Below are positions 53,450-64,000 of a DNA stretch of 64,000 nt, piece by piece (within the stretch, counting starts at the first letter, position 1; each line of letters begins with the position of its first letter). The notes under the pieces were generated by a model. That model searched no databases. It was not told where the DNA came from and saw only the letters and a list, made by a program, of their open reading frames with translations. The position numbers were made by a program, and so were the translations under genes. The stretch lies in NCBI GenBank assembly GCA_030248135.1, contig JASANC010003967.1, positions 1 to 64,000 of the forward strand, written 5' to 3'. Source of the DNA: Theristus sp. LFF4_11 (Eukaryota; Nematoda; Chromadorea; Monhysterida; Xyalidae).

Positions 53450-54120
53450 TCATTTTCAATGGATTCTTTCAACTTGATTGGTTGAACAATTCTTTGATTG
53501 AAAAAACAAGTGTAGAATTGGCAGGATCCAAAAATCCAATGCCACTGCTCAATCCAACACTTATTATTCAAATCAAACTGCAGTTGCAAACTCAATTCAC
53601 TCGGTGTTTCAATGGGAATGCTGTTCGGCTCGCTCGACGTCGCTCTTCTCAGCTTGTGCCAATGCCCATGACGACGAAAAATCATCAACACACAAAACAA
53701 TTCCACTAAATTGATGCTGGCTGAATGGTGAGTTCGCCGCAGGGGCCAAACGATAGCCGTCGTTGCCCCGTCATCTGATCTTCTATCGTCAAATCAAATC
53801 AAATGAAACCGTTTATTTAATTCTTCAATCAATTTCTTTCTTGATAAAGAAAGTTTTGAACCAAAAACTCAAAAACCTGATTGTGATAGAACCTGTCATC
53901 GTCGTTTCGTTCCACGCACTGTTTAGATTTTGATTTTCAAACCATGATTCAATTCAAATTTAAGTCTCAAACTGAAGAACAAACCACTGGTTCGATCAAA
54001 ACGAACGTCCTTCTCTAGTTCTTTCTTTCTTTTTATTTTAATTAGCATTTGTCTGCTTCCTCGGTGATAATTTACCGTTGGCAGACATTTTGTTTTGCAA
54101 CATGAATACCAACCGATTTG
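53450..54120 (-). repeat. Inverted duplication, right arm
   Basis: The diverged reverse complement of 41205-41900, described there. The order of matching blocks is preserved, which argues for a single duplicated segment and against separate repeat insertions. Confidence 0.65.
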
Positions 54121-54191
54121 AATCAAGTCCGTTTTAGCAATGTCCGACAACGCGCGTGTTTTACCTGAAGCGGATTTCAGAAAAGAAGGGC

Positions 54192-54455
54192 AGCCGGACA
54201 ATTAGTGACGTTTTGGAGGTCAAAACACAAGAAGAGGCATGGTGACGGTTTGGAAAAGGGGTAATTGAGGTCACCAAAACAAAATCTGCAAAGTTCCGCC
54301 ATACGGGAGTCATTCGGGAGGCGCTTGCATATCATATGTGGTTCTTCGGACTCCCTGATTGATTTAGCACAACTTTGATTTTTGAAATTTTTAAAAAAAA
54401 AAAAAATTTAAAAAAAAAAAACAAAAATGACGATTTTTGTTTTTTTTAACAACCC
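54192..54455 (-). mobile_element. Truncated GGGTTGTTAAA MITE
   Basis: It ends TTAACAACCCTA at 54455 and shares GTGACGTTTTGGAGGTCAAA, GAAGAGGCATGGTGACGG and GGTTCTTCGGACTCCCTGA with the full copies. The other end is missing. A hAT-like element begins 17 bp further on. Confidence 0.7.
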
Positions 54456-54472
54456 TACCCCAACCCTGTCCC

Positions 54473-55778
54473 CAGTACCGAAGGCGAAAGCAAATTTTCG
54501 AGGGGGGGGTGTCGTCACGTGGGGGGGGGGGGTGCCGAAAATTTTTCAGTGGGGGGGTGTCAGTCATGGTACAGTGACGACACCCCCCCCCCAGGCGTGG
54601 GCCATGGGGGGGGTAGGGTTGTTAAACAAAAATCAAAATTTTTTTTTAAAGTGATTAAAAAAAACAAAAATGCCAATTTTTTTTTAAAAAAAATTCGAAA
54701 AATTTTTATGCTTTTTTTATTTTTATGAAAAATATATGCTCTGAAAACCTCCATTTTGGCACAATTTTTCAAAAGTTCAACAAAAATTTTCTTTGATATT
54801 ACCTCGTAAAACCTTTAGCAGTCGATTTTGGACCGTTTTACCGACTGATTTCAGGCTTATACAACATCTGCGATGAAGTTTTTGAGCGTCCCAAAGGTTG
54901 GCTTACCATTTCCGATGCAGATAAGCTGACGATTCGCCTCGCAATCTAAATTTGAGCGTTCAAGCTGCTCCGTTTGCAATCGTTACATTGTCTGGTTGCC
55001 GTTTCGTGTCCTGCCGTCGCGACACATCATCAGATTTGATCGAATTTCAAGCCGGTATGTGTATTTTCACTTGGGCTGGGTACAATAAGTGACGTTTTGG
55101 GGGTCAAAACACTAGAAGAGGCATGGTAACGGTTTGGAAAAGGGGTAATTGAGGTCACCAAAACAAAATCTGCAAAGTTCCGCCATACGGGAGTCATTCC
55201 GGAGGCGCTTGCATATCATATGTGGTTCTTCGAACTCCCTGATTGATTTAGCACAACTTTGATTTTTTTTTGAAATTTTTTTTTTTAAATTTTCTTTAAA
55301 AAAAAACAAAAATGACGATTTTTGTTTTTTTTAACAACCCTAGGGGGGGTGCACTATTGTAGAAAAATTTCTGGGGGGGGTGCACACCCCCCACCCCACC
55401 CATGAGATTTTTTCGCTTAATTTTTGAAGGAAAAACGCTAAATTTTGCTGCAAAATCTTTGAAATTACAATGAAGAATGTCAAGTTATCATATATTTAGC
55501 TTATATTATGGACTTTAAAGACAAAAAAATCATGATTTTTAAGCAAAAATTCATGATTTTTGGGTGGTCCGAGAAAATTTTTGGGGGGTGTCACTGTTAC
55601 TTAGGTCCATCTAGGGGGGGGGGTGGGTGGGGTGTCTGGCAAATTTCGAGGGGGGGTGTGGATGGTCCAGTGTCAGGTTTTGGGGGGTGGGTGTCGCGTG
55701 ACCCCCCCCACCCCCCCACGCGGAGGTCTCGGGTGCTCTGGAGGGTGTACCCCCCCACCCCCCTCGTCTTCGGTACTG
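54473..55778. mobile_element. Second hAT-like element with 8-bp target-site duplication
   Basis: The left terminus CAGTACCGAAGGC and right terminus GTCTTCGGTACTG are inverse over 11 bp. They are flanked by the exact direct repeat CCTGTCCC at 54465-54472 and 55779-55786. The G/C-run arms carry GAAAATTT motifs as in the element at 49402, and a GGGTTGTTAAA MITE is again nested inside (54614-55342, opposite orientation to the one at 49807). No transposase frame. Confidence 0.82.
54614..55342 (-). mobile_element. GGGTTGTTAAA-ended MITE nested in the second hAT-like element
   Basis: The ends TAGGGTTGTTAAAC and TTAACAACCCTA bound the inverted copy of the 49807 element, with moderate divergence in the core. 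Confidence 0.8.
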
Positions 55779-55984
55779 CCTGTCCCTAGCCCTGCCCCTA
55801 GCCCCATGCCATAAGACCACCGTAGGGTTGTAGCCAAGTTGTTTACTGAGCGTGTGTTAAGTTTTGAAATTTGCTTGAAATTTGAAAATTTCAAATTCAA
55901 AAGATTGTAGGTAGCCTGAGACTTCGCAAGCCTGTATTAGAAGGCAACCTAAAGCGCCATTCATGGAGTTCACGAAGTAAAAAA

Positions 55985-56175
55985 AACAACAGCGCGCTTC
56001 AGTTTTGTAGCACACGCACATTCACGAACGCGCGCGCTGAAGCGCGCTGGCGGCGCGCGCTATCATGTATGAAATGGCGTCAGCCGCTGCAGCATTTTAG
56101 GCATTTTGCCCATTCACGGACGCGCGCGCTGAAGCTCGCTAACATGAATGATGAAGTGAAGCGGCGTCAGCCGTT
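55985..56175. repeat. CG-rich tandem repeat of about 100 bp, two diverged units
   Basis: CATTCACGAACGCGCGCGCT followed by GAAGCGCGCT and GGCGTCAGCCGCTGCAGCAT recurs as CATTCACGGACGCGCGCGCT with GAAGCTCGCT and GGCGTCAGCCGTTGAGGCAT. GCGC density is unusually high for the window. Confidence 0.7.
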
Positions 56176-56984
56176 GAGGCATTTTGAGTCCGGTCATCAA
56201 ATGTGTGTGCGCAAATTCACTGATTGTTGCTGTCATTGACATTCTTTCGCAAAACATCGTTGTAAGACTTTTTTGATTAACCCTTTAATAATTTTCTGAA
56301 CAGATTCAGTCTGAACATGGTGTAATTGGTCTCAAAATGAGCGTGACAGTGAGAATACGAATACTCAACAAAATAGAATCGTAGTGCAGGAAATTTATGT
56401 GAAGCACAATCGTGCGACGGTGTGAAATACCGATGTGCGCAGCTGTAAAAACTGGTATGTAGCCCGCAAGAACCAACTTTGCGAGCTTTGCTTCATTACA
56501 CCGGCTGCCTTGCAAACTGGTTTTTATCCTTGCCCTCAAAATCCTCTAAATTATCGGCAATCATCTCCAGCTGATTGGTTTGCGATTGGTTTGTTTTGTG
56601 CTCACGCATGCTTTCTGTGCAGGTCACGTTTCTCTGCACTTCAATGCAATGCCTGCACTGAAAGCATGCATCACGTGATCACCAACCAATCAGGTGATTG
56701 CCTATAATTTAGAGTTCGACTGAACAGTTGTTAAGCACTGTGCTTAAACAACAGTTCAGTCCAAAAACAGTTCAGTCGAAAGCATTAAAAAAATGCGCGT
56801 GTATTTCATCAAAAAATTCAAACACATCAGAATAAAAATAAATAAAAAGTCTCGGTGTCTGTCACTCAAATGCACGGTTGAAATGCAAGATCAAAAGACT
56901 GCGTTGAACTGTATAATTTCAACATTTTGATAAAATGAAATCCATTTTGAAATTTACTACGTACAAACAGAATACGCGTAAGCT
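56176..56984. other. Region 3' of the ANKRD34-like gene
   Basis: It contains a segment at about 56630-56715 (CTGCACTGAAAGCATGCAT, ACCAACCAATCAG, AATTTAGAGTTCGACT) that matches 18100-18175 near receptor 2, so it is another dispersed repeat. No gene is supportable. Confidence 0.5.
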
Positions 56985-59900
56985 TCAGCATTCCGTAATT
57001 GTAGACGTGTCAATATCAAACACCGTTATGATCGGACTCTGAATGGTAGATGGCAATGTTAGCGGTTCTATAGTCGTTTTTTCTGATGACGGCTCAAACG
57101 TCGCAGCTTCTTCGACTTCCATTTGCTGAAAAAAGGATTGCCTGATTTTGGAAGCACAACAGAAGTGCAGCATAGAATCGAACACAATGCCGGTTTGAAT
57201 GCTACATGATATAACACAGGCAGACACATTTGCTAATCAAACGCCTGCTAATGTACGTATTTTTACGCCTTGCTGGTCTCTAAACCAAAGATTTAGCCTA
57301 AACCTGTACGTACGCCCTAAGCCCAGTCCTAAGTTAGCCCCAAGCCAAGCCTTTTTAAAGAGAAAAATGGGTGCTTGTCATGTGCAAGGGCGCGTGACTG
57401 GATCATGAGCAATGAGCATGATGCCAATGGTGCTGAAGTTTGATAAAATGCTACAGTATTTTGCCGCACCTCAACCGTTGGTTCTGTTTCCGTTTCTTCT
57501 GGCACCGGCGCCGGACAGTCAAACGAACCCTAAATAACAACAGGTTTCGTTTGAAGAAAATATTGGTTGGTTGGTTGGTTGGTTGGTTGCAAAGTTAGGG
57601 TTCCAACGTGTGTTAATTTTTCGGCAACAAGTACCGTTTTGATGTTGTCTCCTGTTGCCTCTTTGCCATGATAGCAACGAGAAATCCTCAGGGTGGCACT
57701 GAACTTTTCTCAAAACGTGAATAAAGCGACTCTACCTGGTACGAGAGTCGTCGGCTTTCCCGACCGCCCATCGGCAGCGAGAGCGACGGCGAGTTTGCGC
57801 TGGTCGCAGTGGCGCTTTTGCCGAACGAACCCGGAGAAACCGGTGACCTGCTCGAGGGACTCGGCGAATCGGCGCGAGCTGCCTGAAAGCGCAGTTTGCT
57901 TCACGCGTGGACCAGCCAGCTGAGTTTTAGTCAGAGTGTGTTACACTCGGGGCCTAGATGGTAGCGTTGTCTGTGGGATCCAGCCCCTCGGTGGGGTGTT
58001 GAGGCACATGCTAATATGACAGCGAATCTCGATGGGCACCATACTCGACGGCGTTCTGTAACGCTTTTCTGGGTTAGTCCTGGCCAAAAACATCGTCTAA
58101 AATCACCGTTCGTTCGTTCGTTCGTTCGGGTTTTTATTTAGCGTTGAGGTTTTTGCATCGGGTTCAGATCTGAGTTTACTCGGATTCATCCGATGTTTCA
58201 TGGTGCATTGGGATTAAAAAAAACTTTAAGAGACTCTGAGAAAAACAGTTTTATTAGAAACTGAATGTTTTCACTCTAAATTTACAGTTTAGCCAACTTG
58301 TTGCCTGTTCACGTTCGCTTGTGTTCACATGATTCGCAACAGACTTGTAAATCTGAGTGTTAAACTCTGAGTTGAGTGAGTTCATGTGATCTGTTGGTTG
58401 GTTCGCGTTTTCTTTTTTTTTCACCGAAGCACACTTTCACCGACGAAGCGTTTTTTTTTTCAAAGCGTTTTTACCGACGATTTCCGGCGACCGAGGACCG
58501 GTCGTTTCTCCTCCGGCGTCGGCGAACGAGTGAACGCAATTGAGTTGTTGCTCGACTTGTTCAGTAAGTTGCCGAGATTCAAGTTCAATGCCATCTCCGA
58601 TAAACGACGCGAGATACGTGGATAGCCGGAGACGACGTTCGTATGGGACGACGACGACGGCGGAGGCGGTGGCTTCACCGGCGATTTGATGCCGCCACTG
58701 CCGGCGGTCGGCGCCATTGCGCTGCCAGAAGTGGTCGCCAGTTTTGCCGCCACTTTGTTTGCCGGGTTGATCGGTATGCTGCCTGAACAATGATGGTATT
58801 CGATTCTACCAAATGTGTAAGTGAGAATACGTGTGCGCTGTTATTTTTTTGCTACTAAAACTCTTACTTGAATTCGATTATGTGCTATAAGAAACAAAAA
58901 AGTCAGTTTTACAAGCAGCAGCTTTTGATTGCCGTTCAATAGCCGTTCAATATCTGTAGCTGTTTTTGTAGCCGTTTTAGTGGCTGTTTTATTTGTCGTT
59001 TCAGTAGCCCTATTTTCTCAACAATACCGTGCTCAGCGCCGACGAGTTTTTGAATTTTCAGAAACGACAGAAAATTCGTTGAGAGCGCTGTTTCGATGTG
59101 CACGATCGTGCGGCCCTCGCGTTGACAGTGGTCGGTCAGGAGTTGATTGATGGCCGGCTCGTTGCTGTTGAACGCGTAGATCAACGCGGTGAAGCCGAGG
59201 TTGTCCTGCGACATGACACCGTCAATCGTAAACTATGATCTTTTATTTTGGTCCCGAAACTCAATGCGCCCATAGATAGGTGAACAGTTGCATGCAGGAC
59301 GCGGGAATTCAAAATTGGTTAAGTGATCCGAGTCCCCTACGTAGGGCCGAGTCACTTAGGAGACTTTGGATTGCCACATAAAGATTGAAACTAGTTTTCT
59401 TTTCACGTCTGCACACACATTCAGTTGCAGAGCTCGAAAAATTGATATTACTTCGCCACAGAAAATGGCATTGCCACGCGATGCCTTCAATTATGTGTAA
59501 GTTAAAAAAACAAAACAAGTTTGTTTTCATATTCAAATTTCGCGCGCTCATTGCACCCGAAAAAAGCTGCCACGTTTGCTTGGCCACACCATACCGTACC
59601 TGAACGTGAATGTCGGCATTGTGCTCGAGGAGCAGCCGGACCAGCTCGGCATTGCCGCCCATCGCGATTGCGTACCTGTTTTTTTTTGGCGTTTCAAATT
59701 TTTTTGTGGTTGGCAATTCAAAAAAAAAATTTCGAGACCGTTTATTTCAAAGAAACTGATTGTTTTCTGTTCGCACGGCTTGGTTCAATGAACAAGATTT
59801 CAAAACAACAGAATCGTTTTGTGATTTTTATACGAACATGAGCGCCGTCTTGCCGAATCGATCCGGCGCGTTCACGTCGACGCCGTGCTGCAGCAGAAGC

Positions 59901-61120
59901 TGCAGAATCGTTCGCGACTGATCCTGACTGCAGTCGGCGCGTTGCGATTGATGCTTGCAGCTGGGGCCCTACGGAGAACTCAGTTTCGTTCGAAACACCA
60001 AAGACAATACAACTAACAGGTTTCCACGAAATGTACAACAAGGAGATTCAAAACGTGTGTAATCAGGCGCTGAGTGTGGTTCTTCGCTCGTATTCGTTGC
60101 AATTCGTCTGTTTTTCTTTAATGTCGCACTCGTTCATGTACCAATACCTACCGGTATTTGTTTGAGAGCTTCTGAGAAGCCTTCAGAAACGGTACAAAAA
60201 TGTTGGCCGTCATTTCTCTCCATGGTTTCACTACCAGTTTTTTCCTTCTCTTTTTCGCATTCTCATCCGACCTGGTGAAAAATGCAGAACACGTGCAGCG
60301 CCGTCTGACCGTCGTTGTTCGTTGAGCAGGCGTCGAAACCGCCCTCGAGCAACGTTCGGACGAGACGAACCGCGCCTGGCGATAAAATAGTGAAAAGTGA
60401 CAAACTATGTACGTGCACTAGTAGTTGCAAAGAAACTGACCATAAGATTGTATGTCCGTAACGGTTCGTTGCTGACCAAGGTCAGTTCGGTGGCTACTAA
60501 CTGATTACCCATTCACTATTACTATTATCGTTACAGGAAGACCGCGTGCACAAAAGTTTCACGCGTTGGGGAAAAGCCGGACACCAAAGCAGACGCATGA
60601 CGTCATTCGACGTCTTTCGTCAGCTACCGTAACCCAATTTTGAATTCCCGCGGATTCTTGAAACGTTTTTCCTATCCCTGTGTGCAAAGGCATAGAGAAC
60701 CGGGACCAAAATGAAAGATAATATTCACTATTACTAAACACCATTACTATTCACGCGCTGAGTCGCAGAATCGCAAACAGAGACGTAGAGAGAGAGAGAC
60801 GGACCCAAGCTGACCGCACGACACAGCTGATTGCTGCGCGTGTCGACCGTGCACGTGTCGACGAACACGCCGTAGTTTGTGGGCGATCCACCGTGCGCAG
60901 CGCCGCCGCCGCCGACCGAGTCGCGATCGATCAGCATTCGCACGAAGTTGATGCCTCGCGGCGCGGCGCACGACGACGGTGACGGTGAGCCGGTCGCACT
61001 CGCCGACGGCCACAGCGGCAGCTGCGTCATGTTGCCGCTGCTCGTGCTTCGTGTGGGCGTGCCGCATTTGCCAGTGGAGCGCGCGTCGAGTTTGCGTCCG
61101 GCGTTGTGGTTTGCGGACAT
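56985..61120 (-). CDS. Ankyrin repeat protein of the ANKRD34 type
   Basis: Nine exons in consistent phase: 61120-60805, 60375-60272, 59953-59838, 59675-59600, 59205-59028, 58782-58475, 57882-57736, 57529-57470 and 57125-56985, giving 481 residues. After a Ser/Gly-rich N-terminus (about 95 residues) come ankyrin repeats: AVRLVRTLLEGGFDACSTNN then GQTALHVFC; TILQLLLQHGVDVNAPDRFG then KTALMYAIAM; ELVRLLLEHNADIHVQDNLG then FTALIYAF; and a degenerate fourth, INQLLTDHCQREGRTIVHIE. The spacing and the closing segment resemble vertebrate ANKRD34 proteins, whose function is poorly known. The C-terminal half is Ser/Pro-rich and probably disordered, with PPPPPSSSS, RRLSEMALNLNLGNLL and LSLPMGGRESRRLSYQ, and basic RRxS-type sites that kinases such as PKA could use. 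The start at 61120 is the only ATG in the first exon that keeps the frame with good coding character. The last donor and acceptor pairs are all clean. Confidence 0.88.
57565..57590. repeat. GGTT tetranucleotide run
   Basis: Six consecutive TTGG units in an ANKRD34-like intron. Confidence 0.9.
57945..58130 (+). mobile_element. tRNA-derived SINE, family T2, full-length
   Basis: The head has an A-box GGCCTAGATGGTAGCG and a B-box TGGGATCCAGCCCC. The body contains CGGCGTTCTGTAACGC and GTTAGTCCTGGCCAAAAAC, shared with 27598-27735. The tail is a TTCG tetranucleotide run (58108-58128). It lies in an ANKRD34-like intron. Confidence 0.72.
59234..59452 (+). mobile_element. R2 element, copy 5
   Basis: A complete R2 copy in the intron between ANKRD34-like exons 4 and 5. 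Its right end is ATTGATATTAC, identical to the donor-adjacent end of the Myt1 copy. Confidence 0.85.
59515..59599 (+). mobile_element. R4 element, 3' part, flush with an ANKRD34 splice donor
   Basis: It contains CAAATTTCGCGCGCTCATTG, CACCCGAAAAAAGCTGCCAC and GTTTGCTTGGCCACACCATA. Its last bases CCGTAC are, on the coding strand, the donor GTACGG right after the exon ending at 59600. Confidence 0.75.
60630..60722 (-). mobile_element. R2 element fragment
   Basis: CCAATTTTGAATTCCCGCG to GGGACCAAAATGAAAGATAA match the first half of R2 in inverse orientation. It is in ANKRD34-like intron 1. Confidence 0.7.
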
Positions 61121-62138
61121 TTTCTTGTGAGTTTTTTTACTTTTGTTGCTCGTATTACCGGTTCCTGACTGTTACACCAATGTGTTTTGGTTTTACCAGA
61201 CAACGGTCAGAAGGGATGAATTGTTTTTTTTTAATTTATTGAAAGTTATAGTTGTGACGAGAACTGTTCTCACGCACGAGTCACAACAAAATTTACTATT
61301 AAAATTGAACTTTACGTGTTCTCAGATGGTAGGCAGTATAGTGAAATAAGTCGTGATATCAGTGATATTTACCCACCTATCTCACAACATGCGAACATAA
61401 TTTTAGAGTTGAAATAGTGGTAACAATAAAGAAATAACTTTTTCTCATCGGTGCTGTGGTTGCATTCCTGTCATTTATCTGAAAATAAGCAGCAATATTT
61501 TCCACAAGAAGCTTTGCTGCAATAAAAACCGATTGCTTTTTGTGGCAAACATGCATCCAATAATGTAATAAAAAATATGACAAATGCACAACTTGCGAAT
61601 CTGAAACACCGCATGAAAGGTGGGCGGTCAAAAACATTTCAAGAAACCACCAGAGACAATAATTTATCGAAGTGGCGACAGCCACTGAGCCGAAAGATCT
61701 TGACATTTACACATTGTGGTTATGACATAATGACATAAGATTTTTCATGAACACATTTTTAATCCACTGTGGCGACGTTCTGGAAGTTACATGTACGTGG
61801 TACATGAATCTCGAGGAAGATGAAATGAACAATATATCGCCACGTACGTGAATTGCGTGGTTTGCAGCAATGAGGCCATTGTTCGAAATAAGAAGACACG
61901 AAATAAAAGACGATAAAAGCAGCAGCACAAAATTGATTAGCTTTGTCTCCAAAACAACAACGCCTGCTTGTGGTGTAGTGAGTATAATATTATCAATTCT
62001 TTATTTGGTAATGCGCGCATAGAAATTCAATTTCGCTCGTGTGGCAGTTTTAATTGCGCGCAGTTTCGTGGCAGACGCGGGAATTCAATTCCTGAATTCC
62101 TGGAAGTGACCTTAGTCCGGAGGATACTCAGGCATACA
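61121..62138. other. Upstream region of the ANKRD34-like gene
   Basis: The promoter is expected here; no core element is recognised. CACGTACGTG-like and CACGTAC motifs occur near 61790-61855, but without context they mean little. Open frames (61377-61706, 61707-61952) show no domain. Confidence 0.4.
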
Positions 62139-62398
62139 TACCGTAAAGTCTTGCATATAAGGTCTCCTTATATAAATTTGAAAATCAAAAATTTCTGAAA
62201 AAAGTGGAATTTTGTGTGACAGCCTTATAAGTGGGTCTTATAAAGCGAAGATTCAGGAAGTCCGGGCCTTATAAACGGGGTGGGATTTCGACCAATTCAA
62301 AATTTTGATTTTTTGGTCTCCCGCCGTGTGACACTCCGCCCACTTTTGGTTGGGGGTCTTATAAGTGGGAGGAACCTTATATGCAAGACTTTACGGTA
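62139..62398 (+). mobile_element. MITE with TACCGTAAAG terminal inverted repeats, intact copy
   Basis: It is 260 bp with perfect inverted ends: TACCGTAAAGTCTTGCATAT and ATATGCAAGACTTTACGGTA. The interior carries CTTATAAG-type and AAATTTCTGAAAAAAGTGGA motifs shared with 5755-6020. If the outer TA is the target duplication, the ends proper are CCGTAAAG, as for TA-targeting DNA elements. Confidence 0.9.
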
Positions 62399-64000
62399 CT
62401 TGAATTGCCGCATCAATTCATCAAACATGAGACTGTAACATCAACAATACCATTGGTAGCTCAACAATTTTGTTGAGTAGGCGTTCTCCGGTGATATATA
62501 TTCTCCAGTCATGTGATTGCAATGCAATGCACCACTCACTAGTGCTTTCAGCCTCCCTCAACCATCCGACGCCGACCCAAGCATCGATGCGACAATCCAG
62601 CAGTCACGCTTGGTCGACAAATCTTGTAGGCACGTTTTATTGGAGATGTTGGCTTTGTTGGCGATTCAGATAACCTTGCGTTTTCTTCTATGATGGTTGT
62701 TCTTCCGATAAACAACTTTCCGTTTCTTCTCGTTCTCAACAACTCGTTATTATTGTTCAGTAAAAATGAGAACAGGTTAAATGAACAGGAATAAAAAGAT
62801 TTTGGGTTTTTTTTTGTGATCATCCAGAAAATAAAAAGTAATCCTGAAGAGTGACGCACACGAAATTCGAAACGAATGAACGTGAAGCAGCATTTTTCTG
62901 AGCACTTCAATCAAAAATTGCTATTATTCTCAGACGCACACTTTTCAATTTTCATCATAATCTTTCTTGCATCATTTTAAAAGGTCACAATAACAAGTGA
63001 CGCAAAATCTTTCTAGTGAGTGAGACTGGACAAAAAACAAACCAAAAAGGAGCTCGTTTATTAGCAGATTTCACTTCAAAAATGCTCGGATACCGTAGGT
63101 AGTTGGCACCGGAAAATTCTCCAATTTCAGTAAAAAATGAACTTCAGGAAAAAGTATTTCTGACATTGCTGCAAAAAACTGGCTTGTCAGCATTTTTGCG
63201 TCACTTTTTCAGCTTTAGCAGCATGCATCTGTTGTGATGTCTGCCGCCGAAAAACGGAGCAACAAAAATCGAATTATTTGAACATCCGCAAAATGTGGCG
63301 CATGGATGATTTCAATTCTCTCGTGTAAAAGCACTGCAAAAAATGTTTATCGGCAAGAATATGCTCGCGATTTTCGTCACTGATGATAGCAAATGCGAAT
63401 TGCAAACCAAAAGGCGACGAAGAAACTGTGAAACTGGCTCAGATAAAATGAGCGGAAGGCTAGCATTGTTGACAAACGAAAGATGACACAAAATGAGCCT
63501 GTGTAGGCAGATAGATATGGGGATGGGGTGGCAGAAATGTCATTTTCACGCGTCATGCCTTTTCATTTCATTAAAATTGTCACTTTGAATTTATACCCAG
63601 TTGAACGTCGTAATAAGCATTGTGGTGACCGAACAGCAAGTTTTTGCGTGTCACAAACAGTAGCAAAAGAGCAAGCAACGCCATCCGTTTTTTTTATGAT
63701 TTATCTTTGATTAAACTGGACTTTGGTCACGCACGCTGTCGCTGACCAACGTTTTTTCACCGGTTACGACGGTAATTTTTCCTGAATAACCGGGGACTGT
63801 CCATGACACAGTGAATGCCGTGCAGTCACGGTCAAACATACCGGCTGAAGGAGAGGGATGGATGGCGGAGCGCCAATCTTCCGTCAAATGGCGTCACACA
63901 GTCTCAATATGCTCCGGTAGCCAACCAGTGCGCGCAACAAAATGGTTGATCATGCGAACGAACGAGCGGTGATTTTTAAAAAGCAATGTTTTCAGTCACA
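62399..64000. other. No confident gene; possible minus-strand exon at 62548-62760
   Basis: The minus-strand frame 62548-62760 includes GRTTIIEENARLSESPTKPT and SPIKRAYKICRPS, which look more protein-like than their surroundings. There is no supporting partner exon in the window. The rest to 64000 shows no supportable feature. Confidence 0.3.

Overview
The window is nuclear DNA from an invertebrate animal. Every gene I could assemble is split into short exons joined by GT-AG introns, and the protein families (PKMYT1/Myt1 kinase, mitochondrial AGXT2 aminotransferase, ANKRD34-type ankyrin protein, class A GPCRs) are those of bilaterian animals. I cannot name the phylum. Nothing looks prokaryotic: no operons, no CRISPR, no ribosome binding sites. 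Layout on the minus strand, left to right: two tandem paralogous seven-helix receptor genes (6880-10647 and 15187-18887), a complete ten-exon AGXT2 gene (22866-28071), a small glycogen-binding-domain gene (30052-31139, possibly with an upstream membrane-anchor exon near 31.9-32.1 kb), a Myt1 inhibitory kinase gene (kinase part 36504-40978, probable tail exons down to 34140), and a complete nine-exon ANKRD34-like gene (56985-61120). One tentative plus-strand gene of unknown function lies at 46.6-47.4 kb. The genes share no obvious pathway; they look like an ordinary gene neighbourhood except for the receptor tandem duplication. The rest is dominated by short non-autonomous mobile elements and repeats. 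These include two tRNA-derived SINE families, a TIR element whose arms carry the palindrome TGACGTCA, TACCGTA-ended and GGGTTGTTAAA-ended MITEs, hAT-like elements with exact 8-bp target-site duplications and other MITEs nested inside them, a near-identical inverted pair of about 750-bp elements, a 454-bp tandem repeat, inverted 15-bp minisatellites, and degenerate CCTAAGCC-type arrays. The 41-56 kb block between the Myt1 and ANKRD34 genes is largely built of such elements around long G/C and A/T tracts. The observation I find most interesting is that termini of three unrelated short repeat families (called R2, R3 and R4 here) lie exactly at intron splice donors in three genes and begin with GT there. 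This suggests that short mobile elements supply or reshape splice sites (introner-like behaviour). Exon boundaries were worked out by hand from splice consensus, reading-frame phase and family resemblance; no search was run.
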